Source: Cordia subcordata (Eukaryota > Streptophyta > Magnoliopsida > Boraginales > Cordiaceae). From it: a stretch of DNA of 64,000 bases. How positions within the stretch are numbered: position 1 is the stretch's first letter; every line of letters begins with the position of its first letter. A program made the position numbers and the translations under genes. Location: assembly GCA_028554755.1 (NCBI GenBank), contig JAPTOF010000015.1:8556001-8620000 (forward strand), in the 5' to 3' direction. The notes below the pieces were generated by a model, which saw only the letters and a list, made by a program, of their open reading frames with translations, made no database searches and had not been told where the DNA came from. Shown here one piece after another: positions 1 through 9,585 of the stretch.

Positions 1-566
1 CATATACAAAACCAAAAAAGCTAAAGCATTTCTATTATGCCTCTTACACACGAAAGGTTCATTAATATTTTGATCAAAACCATAAGATTTAATTGCACAA
101 TCAAATTTGATGTTCCATGCTCTAGATGCCTGCTTTAATCCATAAATGGACTTTTTTTTTTTAAAACTTACAAACCATGTGTTCCTGGCCTTTGGCAACA
201 TATCCATCTAGTTGTGTTATGTAAATGGTCTTGTCCAGCTCTCCATTAAGAAAAGCTATCTTGATGTCCATTTTCCATATCTTGTAGTCATAATGACATG
301 CAATGGCAAGAAGTATCCTGATGGATTTAAGCATGACTACTGGTGAGAAAGTTTCCTCATAATCGACCCCTTCTTTCTGAGTATATCCTTTTGCCACCAA
401 CCTTGCTTTAAAGGTTTCAACTTTTCCATCAACTCCTCATTTTCTCTTGTAGACCCATTTGCACCCTATAGGTTTTACCTCTTCAGGTGCAACTACAAGA
501 TCCTAGACTTTGTTAGAATACATAGATTCTAACTCTGAATCCATTACCTTATGCCATTGGTCGGCA
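1..566 (-). pseudogene. copia reverse transcriptase, N-terminal part, broken
   Basis: Reads as the amino half of a copia reverse transcriptase (RVT_2 type). The best-preserved stretch is 161-400, with [17 protein letters not shown] and [13 protein letters not shown] motifs followed by the [13 protein letters not shown] block that holds the first catalytic aspartate. Next to the left edge, the SIYGLKQASR block and the hydrophobic strand ahead of the YVDD box can be read in another frame; the YVDD box itself is outside the window. A run of T at 149-162 interrupts the frame after the block at 161-400, and a stop lies near 505. Neighbour upstream in the element is the integrase. Pseudogene with a clear family assignment. 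Confidence 0.88.
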
Positions 567-567
567 T

Positions 568-1293
568 CTATGTTGGAAACTGCTTCGTCATAACTTGTGG
601 ATCCACCACCTGATTTTCTGAAGAAGTCTGAAAGGACTCTGCATAGTATTTATTAGGAGGCCTGGATATCCTCCCACTATGACGAGGCTCCGATATATTA
701 GGTATAATATGCTGTTCCTTTTCATTTACAGTTACCATAGGTGTTATTGGAGATTCTTGTGAAATCTCTTCTAGAACAACTTCAAAATCTGGTGCTTTTT
801 GGATCATTTCACCATTCTCTAGGTATCTAGCATGGGTACTTATAAACACCTTTTCCTCCTTAGGATTATAAAAGATCCCACCTCTGGTTCCCTTAGGATA
901 CCCAATAAAATAGCACAACTCGGATCTTGGTTCCAACTTTGAGACATTACTTTTAAGTACATAAGCTGGACAACCCCAAATGTAGAAATGATTTAAGTAC
1001 ATACAGACATCAGTATGTATAATACCCAAGAGTTTTGTAGCTTGATCACCTTTTCTAGTAAAAGGGGATTTGGTCATTTTTCCAAGTAGACAAGACTCAC
1101 AATTCTGTAGTGATTCAAGATCACCAATGTCAAGGAACCCTTCTTTGATCAACTTGTTAATCCTATCTTTATTAATACGACCAAGTCTATAGTGCCAAAG
1201 ATATATATCTGAAATAGTTTCTATTTTCGGACATTTGTTGCTAATATGCAAGATGTGCATAGGCTGTGTCAAAATATAAATCCCATGTTCCAA
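568..1293 (-). pseudogene. copia integrase with catalytic core deleted in frame
   Basis: Opens with the GAG-pre-integrase zinc region (LWHYRLGRINKDRINKL and CESCLLGKMTKSPF, giving the H..H..C..C ligands), then reads IIHTDVC. It jumps straight to YIWGCPAYVLK and the C-terminal region with [17 protein letters not shown] and ISTHARY. The whole DDE catalytic core that normally lies between these blocks, roughly 120 residues, is missing at about position 1000, yet the reading frame stays open for 241 codons. A related integrase scrap at 12741-13237 keeps part of the block missing here. The frame shifts near 595, after which the RT linker begins. It cannot integrate DNA. Confidence 0.85.
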
Positions 1294-1620
1294 TCATTTG
1301 TTAAAAACACAAACATTATTCAAAATAATGTCAATACAATTATTGGAAATTCTAAAGGAATATCCATATTGGCCTAACAACCCAATTGAAATAATGTTCA
1401 AAACAAAATTCGGATAAAAGAAAACATTAGAAAGACTTAAGTTCATAGAATTGATAGCTAGAGATAAACACCCTAACGCTAGTACTGGAATAGGATTCCC
1501 ATTGCCAATGCTCAGGTATCGCTTTCTATCTTTGAACTTCCTACTAACTTGTAGCCTTTGCTACGAATTGCAAATATGATAAGGACTGCCTGTATCTAAT
1601 ACATAGGTAGTAGAGTCTAT
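1294..1620 (-). pseudogene. copia aspartic protease remnant
   Basis: The strand opposite 1585-1596 encodes the aspartic-protease active site DTGS within a VLDTGSPYHICNS context, typical of copia proteases where an H-x-C motif follows. Downstream a protease-like stretch (LSIGNGNPIPVLALG, then FVLNIISIG) continues towards the integrase at 1293. A stop falls shortly after the active site and the frame is not continuous with gag. The role in an intact element is to cut the Gag-Pol polyprotein. Family identity is clear from the motif and position; function is lost. Confidence 0.75.
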
Positions 1621-1701
1621 GACACTGAAGTTGAGTAATCATATACATACCTTGCTGAGCAATCTATTGCTTTCTTCTAGGCCTGTTTGGATCTAAGGAT
1701 G

Positions 1702-2487
1702 CTAGATACTAAGGACAATTCCTCTTCCAGTGTCCAAGCTGCTTGCAGAAGAAACACTCTGCTTGGCTCTTATCAACCTTTTGCTTGCAGGCTTGGTTTT
1801 GCTACTGTATGGGCTTTTTAATCCCACCTCGAGCTTCGGACGCATTTTTATTCTTCTTTTTGCCTTTTTAAAACCTTTGCGTCTCGAGGATACGGCATCT
1901 CCCACTACATTAATTGGCTTTCTTAGGAGCAGGTTATCTTTCTCAAAGGTTTGTAATAGTCCTAGTAATCCGTCGTAGTTAACAATAGGGTTGTTCATCT
2001 TGTACTGATTCAAGAAGGGGAGCAAAGATGGAGGTAACGAATTAAGAATGGCATTCTTGCTAAGCTGTTCCTGAAGTGGAAAGCCTAGCTTAGCTAGCTT
2101 CTCGATGTTTTCTGTCATTTACAATGCATGATCAGTAACTGATGTGCCTTCTTTCATCTTGGCGCCAAAAATAACACATGAGGTTCTATGTCTTTCAGCA
2201 TCATCCGATGTGCCAAACGACTAATTCAACCCTTGAACAATAGCCTCAGGCTGTGACTCCTCAAACTTGTGACAAAACTTGTCATTCATCGTAGCCCTTG
2301 TAATGCAGCGAACCATGATTCTATCATGAAGCCACATTTTATAGCGTCGACAATCCATTGCAAGTGCAACGTACAAGAGACGTTCACGTTCAAGCACAAT
2401 ACACAACCTTCGATACAAACTATCGCAGTTGAGCCCAGTGAGCTTCTCACTATCCCATAATGATCTTAAAGACAACGTGTTAGCCAT
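1702..2487 (-). pseudogene. copia gag polyprotein, broken
   Basis: Starts at an ATG (2485-2487) with MANTLSLRSLWDSEKLTG, the usual opening of this copia gag type (LTGxNxxxWxRxLRIVL). It continues through capsid-like sequence ending in NAILNSLPPSLLPFLNQYKMN and a basic tail. A CCHC zinc knuckle (CFFCKQLGHWKRNC) is readable at 1715-1756 in a neighbouring frame, so a frameshift separates it from the capsid. In-frame stops at about 2221 and 2119 break it further. Compared with the Copia-C copy it lacks about 15 codons after LLYV. Gag would form the cytoplasmic virus-like particle; this copy cannot. Confidence 0.85.
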
Positions 2488-2680
2488 TAAATATGCAAAT
2501 AATCGACATAAAAAGAATAAATAATCTCTTGTAAATATACATTATTAATTTTTCCAAAAGATATGGGTCAATATCTAATAGATCCTCCCACTATTTTGTT
2601 TAGACTGTTAGCCCCTACTTATAGCCTAAAGGGATTTCCGAAAAATAAACCCCTTTAGTGGGTACCGAGATCCAAAACAA

Positions 2681-2719
2681 TGTACATAGGCCCGACTGAG
2701 GTTGGCCAACCTATGGACA
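2681..2719. other. leader hairpin 1 (Copia-A)
   Basis: Ten-base arms TGTACATAGG (2681-2690) and CCTATGGACA (2710-2719) pair at 9 of 10 positions around a 19-nt loop, cccgactgaggttggccaa, which contains the palindrome TTGGCCAA. The same structure recurs at 19058-19096 in Copia-C. Its loop is shared with hairpin 2 although the stems differ. Confidence 0.7.
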
Positions 2720-2871
2720 CTGCTTAGTAGGTTCATAACCAATTACTTCCTTAAATAACTCCTAGTATTTTGTTCTGCCCCAAGCATCTCTTCATCAGAA
2801 CTAAGGTCCTCCACTGAAAAACTTGGTTAGGTCAAACCATTAACATGAACTCCCAAGGTTTTTCTTCGACC

Positions 2872-2914
2872 CTAATGAGTAGACCCGACTGAGGTCAGCC
2901 CACCTACTCATTAG
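2872..2914. other. leader hairpin 2 (Copia-A)
   Basis: Perfect 11-bp stem, CTAATGAGTAG (2872-2882) with CTACTCATTAG (2904-2914), closing a 21-nt loop, 2883-2903 (key bases cccgactgaggtc). A further CTTCG/CGAAG pairing flanks it. The loop repeats that of hairpin 1. The Copia-C counterpart is at 19251-19287 with an 8-bp core stem. Confidence 0.7.
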
Positions 2915-3944
2915 TCCGAAGGGATTCCAAGGGTCTCATTTAGTAAATAATAATCCCAATATTCCAATAAAGGCTAGGCCTAAGGGCCTCCAATGTTTAT
3001 TAAAGTATTGGGCCCATTATCATTTACTTTAATGGGAGGCAATGATTTGGACATCCCTATGTCCATGTCACTTTAAGGACCTAGTAAATTTTAGGGGATT
3101 TATTTGATTAATAGCACATGCTTGTTTAATACCCAATCCTTTAATTATTCAGTTTAATTAATCGATTGGCATACAAACAACATATATATATATATGATAT
3201 ATAAGCACGTGCAGATGGTTATGGGCTTTCCTAGTGTGGCGCACTAGAGCCATCATGGGCCACTCTATCATGCAAAACTAAATTATTATATTTTAATTTT
3301 GGGAAACCTGGACAGGCCCAAGCCTTCAGCTTCTTGGTCTTCAGTTCCTCATCTCGATCGTGCTAAAAGCTACTAATTAAATCATTATTAATAAGAACTC
3401 TTTCTAAAGGAGGGGATACATCACTTGGAAGAAGGATTTTACAACCAGATTTAAGAGAAGGCTGGGCTTGCAGGCCCAATTTAAAAACCCATAAATTAAT
3501 TACAATAATTAATAAATAAAATGCAATAATAAACATGATATGTAAGCCCATAACCACCTCATAATATGTCATACATCAAAATAAAAGAGCATAAACATTT
3601 TCATGATTTTATCGCACAATAATTAGATCAATTTAATAAAATTAAATTGACCTTACAAAATAATTAAAACTTCTTTTTAAATTATTTGGGGTAAAAATCC
3701 CAATTTTCACAAATTAGAGACTTGCCCAATTAAATAAAAGAATTTTGAGACTATTATGGTCAAAAATAAAATTTTCAAAAATTTGGGCCTACCTAATTAA
3801 TTATAAAAATTTTCAAAAATAATTTGGTGTCAAAAACATATTTTTGACAAACAATGAGATTTTTAAAATAAATATCAAATATTTATTACAAATGAAAAAA
3901 CTATTTTATCAAATAAAATAATTTGTGAGTAAATAAACAATTTA

Positions 3945-3969
3945 ATATATATATATATATATATATATA
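3945..3969. repeat. (AT)n microsatellite
   Basis: About 25 bp of uninterrupted AT dinucleotide inside the Copia-A leader; the Copia-C leader has a longer tract at 20419-20469 at a similar distance from gag. Confidence 0.9.
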
Positions 3970-4055
3970 ATTTAATTAACGTATTCTTTAATTAAATTAT
4001 ACACCTTTATTTATTACAATAGATGTACAATGTAAATTAAAGAACAATCATTCTA

Positions 4056-4960
4056 ACCCAAATAGGCATGTAGTAGAGATGGTAAAGACATTAAGATTTT
4101 GTTCAATTACTCCTGGGTTTGAAACTTGGTAGCAGCATAAAATGCATTTCTTTTTTAAATTAATTAAGCGTGTAGCATATCAAAGGACATGAATCCCATT
4201 CATGGACCAAGGCTTACCAATAGCTGGCTAGTAAGAATAAGCAATCTAGTCCATACACGTAGGCTCTAAACCTGCCAATTTCAAATACACATTTTTTTTT
4301 TAAATTTTAGGTTTTAAACAAAAACTCATCTTCTTCACATGCAACCCTAGCCGCCATCAGCAATAAGAAACAGAATTTTTTTTCCTTAAACTTTGGCCAC
4401 TATGGCTGAAAAACAGAAAAAGAATCACCAAAAGCCATATGCTCGATATACTTTAACAAATGCCATATGATATATATACATATATGTACAGTCACATTAA
4501 ACATCATCACCATCACCATAGTTACATTTAAACACCATAGTCTTCAGATACTATACACACATATACATTTATATTAAAATAAGAAAACTCCTTTTTCAAC
4601 GATGGCATGCTGTGTTGATGGTCGCGGGTGAGAAGACGACTTCTCGTCTTTTGCTTCCACCAAAAACCTTTTCCCTTTTTTTTTTTTATAAATTTAAACC
4701 ACTGATCTGAAAGATAACAAAAATGTTTTGTTCTAATAAACGCAAAAATAGGTGTAGCCTAGTGGTAAGGGTTACTAGCTTTTCTAGTAATTGTTGTGGC
4801 TTCAAACCTTGTAATAGCAAAGTTTTTTTGTTTTTTTTAATATACCATTAGGTCTGTCACAAAAAAAAACAACAAAAATTGTCTCTAAAAGTCTAGAACA
4901 TATGACCTCACTACCAACAAACTTGGGCACTTTACCATCAGGCCAAACCAACTACTTTGG
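4056..4960. repeat. tRNA-like (SINE-like) modules in Copia-A leader
   Basis: Four short modules are visible. At 4740-4835 (plus) TAGCCTAGTGG (4755-4765) fits the Pol III box A consensus, GCTTCAAACC (4799-4808) resembles box B, and a T-run follows. At 4056-4160 (plus) GGGTTTGAAACTTGG (from 4114) is box-B-like and is followed by T6. At 4200-4310 a weaker unit ends in T10. At 4955-4880 (minus) TGGCCTGATGG is box-A-like. No cloverleaf can be drawn for any of them, so these are not tRNA genes. They could be degenerate SINEs or repeated leader modules. Confidence 0.45.
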
Positions 4961-5152
4961 TTCATGTATGGCAAATTGATTATTCTTATCATCATGATGG
5001 GACAGAAAACATGGAGCACATGTATAATAAATGCAATAAATCATGTCTTGACTCAAAAGGAAAACACAAAAAACATCGAGACAATTATATATATCCCATA
5101 TACAATTAATTATTGTGCAATAAAATCGATAGAAGTATATAAAAAGAGCCTT

Positions 5153-5165
5153 GGCTCTGATACCA
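5153..5165 (-). promoter_or_regulatory. primer binding site, initiator Met-tRNA type
   Basis: The minus strand reads TGGTATCAGAGCC, the standard copia primer binding site complementary to the 3' end of initiator methionine tRNA. It lies two bases inside the 5' LTR, where minus-strand DNA synthesis would start. Confidence 0.93.
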
Positions 5166-5435
5166 ATTGAAGGAATTATGGAAAACTTTTTCACAAATTC
5201 TTCCAGGATCAGGCTCTTGTAAATTAAAAAATTTTACGAAGAACACGATGAATACGTGGATATCCGTGACATGAATATGTGTTCTTGATGAGCAGCCTTG
5301 CGGAAGCTTGATCTTCCTCCTCTTCGTACACAACTAAGAAATAATTATGGAGGCTAGGGTTTTTTGAGGGAGGAGAAATGTTTTTCTCTGTAAGAAAAAT
5401 TGATAAACCTTAATAAAAATACGTACAATACCTCT

Positions 5436-5445
5436 CCTTTTATAG
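5436..5445 (-). promoter_or_regulatory. TATA box of Copia-A LTR
   Basis: Minus strand reads CTATAAAAGG. The same box stands at the same place in the two Copia-C LTR copies (22150-22159 and about 17936-17945), which supports it as the retroelement promoter. Confidence 0.7.
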
Positions 5446-5501
5446 AGCAAAAAGAGTTGGGCCTTCACAAGTCCCAGGCTTGTTTCCTCCAACCCAATGG
5501 G

Positions 5502-5660
5502 GCCCAAAGCTTTTAAACCCATTTAAGAATTAAACCATTATTTAATTCTTAACCCATTTAGCCCAAGATTTAATTCATGATGCCCAAAGCTTTTAAACCC
5601 AATTAAGAATTAAACCATTATTTAATTCTTAACCTATTTAGCCCAAGATTTAATTCATGC
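5502..5660. repeat. 80-bp tandem duplication in Copia-A LTR
   Basis: Two near-identical units of period 80 begin gcccaaagcttttaaaccc at 5502 and 5582. Each contains the perfect inverted repeat TTAAGAATTAAA/TTTAATTCTTAA. Copia-C LTRs carry a single unit, so the duplication is specific to this copy. Confidence 0.85.
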
Positions 5661-6785
5661 CACATTTTTCTGTGCGAGCAGAAAATAGATGAAATTAAAT
5701 CTGTGACCTTTTTTTTAATAATTAATATTAAATATTTAATTCTTAATTAAATATTCAAATACATTAATTATTAATTCCTTTATTTATTTCACAATTAAAT
5801 AATCGAATATTTAATTCTCAATTGAATATTATAGATCAATCCATCAATAAAGTTCTTGACCTTTTGTGTGACTCCGTAGGTTCAAACTTAAGCCAGTAAT
5901 ACACGGACAATCTTTGCACTAATCAGAGATACTGTCTAGCAACGATTCTCGACGTCCGGATAAGCCAAAAAATTGCAAGACAACTATCAATGAACCTGGG
6001 CACTATGACATATCCCCTATGATCGTTGATATACCGAAACAACCCCAAGAGCGTAGTCAACTGTCAAACCCCTAATTAGTTATTCCATATTAAGTCTTAA
6101 TCTTATCATGACTCATCGCAACATGTCTCCATGACATATCACGCAGAAAGCTTTGGCCAAAGACTTAATGAGTTAGGACTAGGTGGAACATTATTCTTCC
6201 AATACCCGGAGTGGGTCAATCCCATATTGTCTTGCACATTGGCTTCACGACACTTGCTCGCACCCAGTAACCCTTTGTCACCAAATTGAAAATTCGGGTA
6301 GTCTGGCACCAAAGTACGAGGAGTAATTCACAAGCCTCTATGGCAGCCTCAGGTTGAAGGGAATACTACAATCATGTGCACCATAAGCAATCCTTTGACA
6401 GCAGGTTAAGTACCATAGAATACTTGTAAATGAGTCATGTTCAGTAAGCGTGTCTCCACACCATACCTGTGTGTCACACCGGTGTCTCAACATGCATTGG
6501 TCATGAGGAAGACCAACTCATGTGACAAAAATTAACCTTTACTCGAAGAAATTGACATCCTAGTACCAATTCCATCATTTGGTTACAAACAGATTTTAAG
6601 AACGATCAGACCGTGCCTTATTCACATGATCCCACACAATTGTTCTAAGGAACTATATCATGATCAAAATAAGTAAGAGAAGATGATGTGATCTGATGTA
6701 ATGGCCAAATATTATTAAGATAACTCATATATAAACAATTCTAGAAATACAATAGATGACTAACTTTAGGACGTTATTCCTAACA

Positions 6786-8243
6786 TTAAGGTGGACTAAC
6801 TAGCCTTCCTAAGTGAACTAAGGTCAACTAAACCTATCCGGACTCCTACTGGCTGGATTTGAAGCCAAAGGGGACTCGACCTAGGCTAGTTACAAGTTAT
6901 GCACCATCAATCGCATCACAATAGAGGGTGTAAACATTTAAGAACAAAGCAAACACATCTAGGCCATGGCTTTTGAGAATACTCGAAAATATTCTACTAC
7001 TAAACACATGGACATGCTTAGATTACACCAATTTAAGCTATAGCACCCGACACATATGCAATAGAAGCTATTCATGCTGTTAAGTATACAAACAAACACA
7101 TAGACATGTATATAAACATACCCATTTCATGTAATCATCGCATAAAATCATAGACATGCTAGCATAATGATTTAGAGATGGTTAATAGCATAATAGACTT
7201 CAATATACATATGCAACTTCATTGAGGCATTTCTACAAACACATAGACATGTATGTGAAATAGTCTTTGAAAGCCTAAGCATAAAGCATATATACATAAA
7301 TCCATCAAGTTTCCATTAATAAAAAGTAGTAATCAATTCATAAATACAAGAATAATCACCCTACATAGCTCTAATCATAAATATTTAGACTTAGGATAAA
7401 AGAGAGATACCCTTTTACCCATAGCCAAGCTTTACAATCCATGAGCTATGCCCCAAATCCAAGTGTTTGATCCTCTTGGATCCCTGATTCCAAGTGCTAA
7501 ATGTGTTAAGAAGTGAGTGTGTGAGGTGATTTTTGGTGGATTTTGGGTTAAGGGAAATGGGAGTTTGATTTGGGTATTGCTCTCTTTAAAAAATGGCTAA
7601 AAAGTGGCTTAAATAGAGTTGTTAAAGTGTCCAGCCAGGGCCTAGCTAGTCGATCGGCTTTTGGGCTAAGTTGTCCAGCCAAAACTGGCCTAGATTCTGA
7701 TCCAGCCGGTCGACCAGCCTTGACAGAAGGTCGACTGGTCTTCACAGTAAAATGTCCATATCTTGCTCATTTTGGGTCCGATTCGCACACTATTTTTTTC
7801 TATGGCTTTGTATCATTGTGGGGGATCTCCCAAGCCACCCTTTGCACCCTAAAACATGTCCAAAATTTGTCCATGTCCTTTTTAGTTTGCAAGCTCTGAA
7901 TTTGGCTCACGTTGCGCTCGATTTCGTCTCGGTTGCTCCTTTCTTCTCTCAGCCACTTCCAAATGCACTTTTCTTCGTTCCTTTACATCCAAAACACCCT
8001 TGGCTTTGTTCCACAGTCCAAGAACCCTCAATTAAGGTCTAATTAGCTTCCCAAAATCACACCTAAAACAAGTAATAAAAGTGCATTAGTGTAGCATTTA
8101 AGTCGTAATTTCAACTATGAACATGTAAACCTTAATATGCACAATTATGACCTAAATGCTATACTAATACATTAAATGAATCTCAAAACACCTCAAAACA
8201 AGTATATATATGCAATACATAAGCACACAAAACAAACACATCA
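6786..8243 (-). repeat. gypsy E1 3' LTR, truncated
   Basis: Homologous to about the last 70% of the LTR at 13238-15339, for example the shared tract aaggggactcgacctaggctagtta. Its CATCA end (8239-8243) is intact and is followed by a PPT-like sequence. The other end is cut by Copia-A at 6785/6786. A TATA-like CTATTTAAGCC lies on the minus strand near 7610-7622, with GTCGACC-type repeats just upstream in U3 (7650-7740). Confidence 0.8.
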
Positions 8244-9550
8244 ATGACCCCTAAACTGTCTCCTTGCTTGTCCCCAAGCAAGCCCAATCCTAAGTTTACT
8301 TCTCAAGTCGATACAAAGGGTTGCCTAAGAAATTGACTCGCTATCACAGTTAGCGTAAGAAGCATGAAGGGGGCATTCCTATTGTGGAGAGATCCTCAAG
8401 TCTTTTTGGATCCTCCCTCTGCTCATAATGGGCCTCGAACCTTGTAGAAAGTTCCTGAACAGCCAAACCACTACGAGCCTAGGATTTTAACGCACGCACT
8501 CGGGATGTTGAGATTTTGTGCCCTTTCAACAAACATGGCCTCCCTAACATGCACAAAGCCTCAAAGTCAAGAAGAGTGAGAATATACAAACACAATGGCT
8601 TAAAACAAGCCTTATTCACATATCTACATAGAGGACAACTTGTGCCAAGTTGACATCGTGTCACTTATGCACTTATTAAAAAAATTTTTGGTGCCTTTGG
8701 CTTTTTCTCTTTTTCACAATTTTTTTTGATATTTTGCACCTTTTTGCCTTTTTCAATTTTTTTTGGATTTTTCATGCTCTGTATTGTATTCACACTAAAA
8801 GAAAAGAAAAAGAAAGGCTTTAGCACATAAAAAAGAACGAATCAAGGAAGGACACTCATATCAATAATCTTTTTTCAACACTCTTTCCTACCAAGCTATA
8901 GGGTGGCTACAAGGGTCATTCTTGAAGGTCTTCACTCCCCACAACTTCAAGGGCATCCCCTTCAAGACTCGATTTTCATTCCACTCTATTCATTCCCCAC
9001 AATTCAACTCATATTCACTAATCAATTAAATTAGTCACAAAAGCCAACACTCTAATCAACCAAGAGATAAACAACTCAATATGCACAAAGATCGAAAAAA
9101 TTTTCACCATTTTAAAGCACATATTGCAATCTACCTTATACGAAGTATATATCAAGAAAACCAAACTCTAACACCCCCAAACCTAAACTTTGCTTGTCCT
9201 CAAGCAAATAGAACAAAAGCACAAACAAGCAAATAGGCGATATAAAGCAATTAAGAGTGGTAGGGACGAGGTAGATATATTAGGACAAGTAGAGAAAGGA
9301 TAGATGCAACCTTGCGTTCTTTGAAGCTCTTCGATGCCAATGGATAATGATTCAACTACTAGTCCCTATCTCTTAACAAATCTTAAACACTCAAAGTACA
9401 CAATTAGCAGTATTGCCATGCGAGCTTGCATTGGCATCATCAAATGATAAACAAGGTGTATGAAGAATGGGAAATGATAGAGGTGATGATCAACACTTGG
9501 GAGTGTAAGAAAACGAAAGCAAACGAGAAGAAAAATAGAAATCATAATAC
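8244..9550 (-). other. E1 PPT and non-coding 3' region
   Basis: Starts with a degenerate polypurine tract (minus strand of 8244-8270) and continues as the 1.3 kb non-coding 3' region shared by all the gypsy elements here. It includes the pyrimidine-rich block at 8690-8770, the purine block at 8799-8817 and the invariant hairpin aagttgacatcgtgtcactt at 8647-8666. No credible gene. It ends at a junction with Copia-B marked by the 35-bp repeat at 9551. Confidence 0.7.
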
Positions 9551-9585
9551 TATTGCCATGCGAGCTTGCATTGGCATCATCAAAT
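9411..9585. repeat. 35-bp direct repeat at an element junction
   Basis: The sequence starting tattgccatgcgagcttgca is present at 9411-9445 and again at 9551-9585. The first copy is in its normal place in the E1 3' region (compare 16505-16539); the second is a patch between E1 and Copia-B. Confidence 0.9.

Larger units (their letters stand above)
2488..5152 (-). other. extended non-coding leader of Copia-A
   Basis: About 2.66 kb lies between the primer binding site and the gag ATG, far more than the short leader usual in copia elements. No long reading frame is present. It is AT-rich, holds the two hairpins at 2681-2719 and 2872-2914, an (AT)n tract and a set of tRNA-like modules near the PBS. 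The same leader, about 3.0 kb, recurs in Copia-C (18869-21873), so it belongs to the family rather than being a chance insertion. Confidence 0.8.
1..6785 (-). mobile_element. Ty1/copia retrotransposon Copia-A, 5' two-thirds
   Basis: Minus-strand order is 5' LTR (5168-6785), PBS (5153-5165), long leader, gag (2487-1702), protease (about 1620-1294), integrase (1293-568) and reverse transcriptase (566-1). Protease-integrase-RT order is diagnostic of copia. The element runs off the left edge just before the RT catalytic motif, so RNase H, PPT and 3' LTR lie outside. Several stops and frameshifts make it inactive. It sits against a gypsy LTR at 6786, which is probably its insertion target. Confidence 0.9.
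5168..6785 (-). repeat. Copia-A 5' LTR
   Basis: 1618 bp. In element orientation it begins TGTTAGGAATAACG and ends TAATTCCTTCA, so it has TG/CA ends with short inverted repeats, and it abuts the PBS. The Copia-C LTR (21889-23405, 1517 bp) is a close relative. Most of the length difference is an 80-bp tandem duplication at 5502-5660. The TATA-like box at 5436-5445 places the transcript start about 240 bp before the LTR end. Confidence 0.9.

Noticed and set aside
1730..1978. Open frame on the plus strand
   Set aside because: Antisense shadow of the copia gag on the minus strand.
4740..4835. Possible tRNA gene (good box A)
   Set aside because: No acceptor, anticodon or T-arm pairing can be drawn, and box B has a mismatch; kept only as a tRNA-like module.
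7548..8042. Overlapping open frames in the E1 LTR
   Set aside because: They span the TATA region and U3 of an LTR on both strands with no coding signature.
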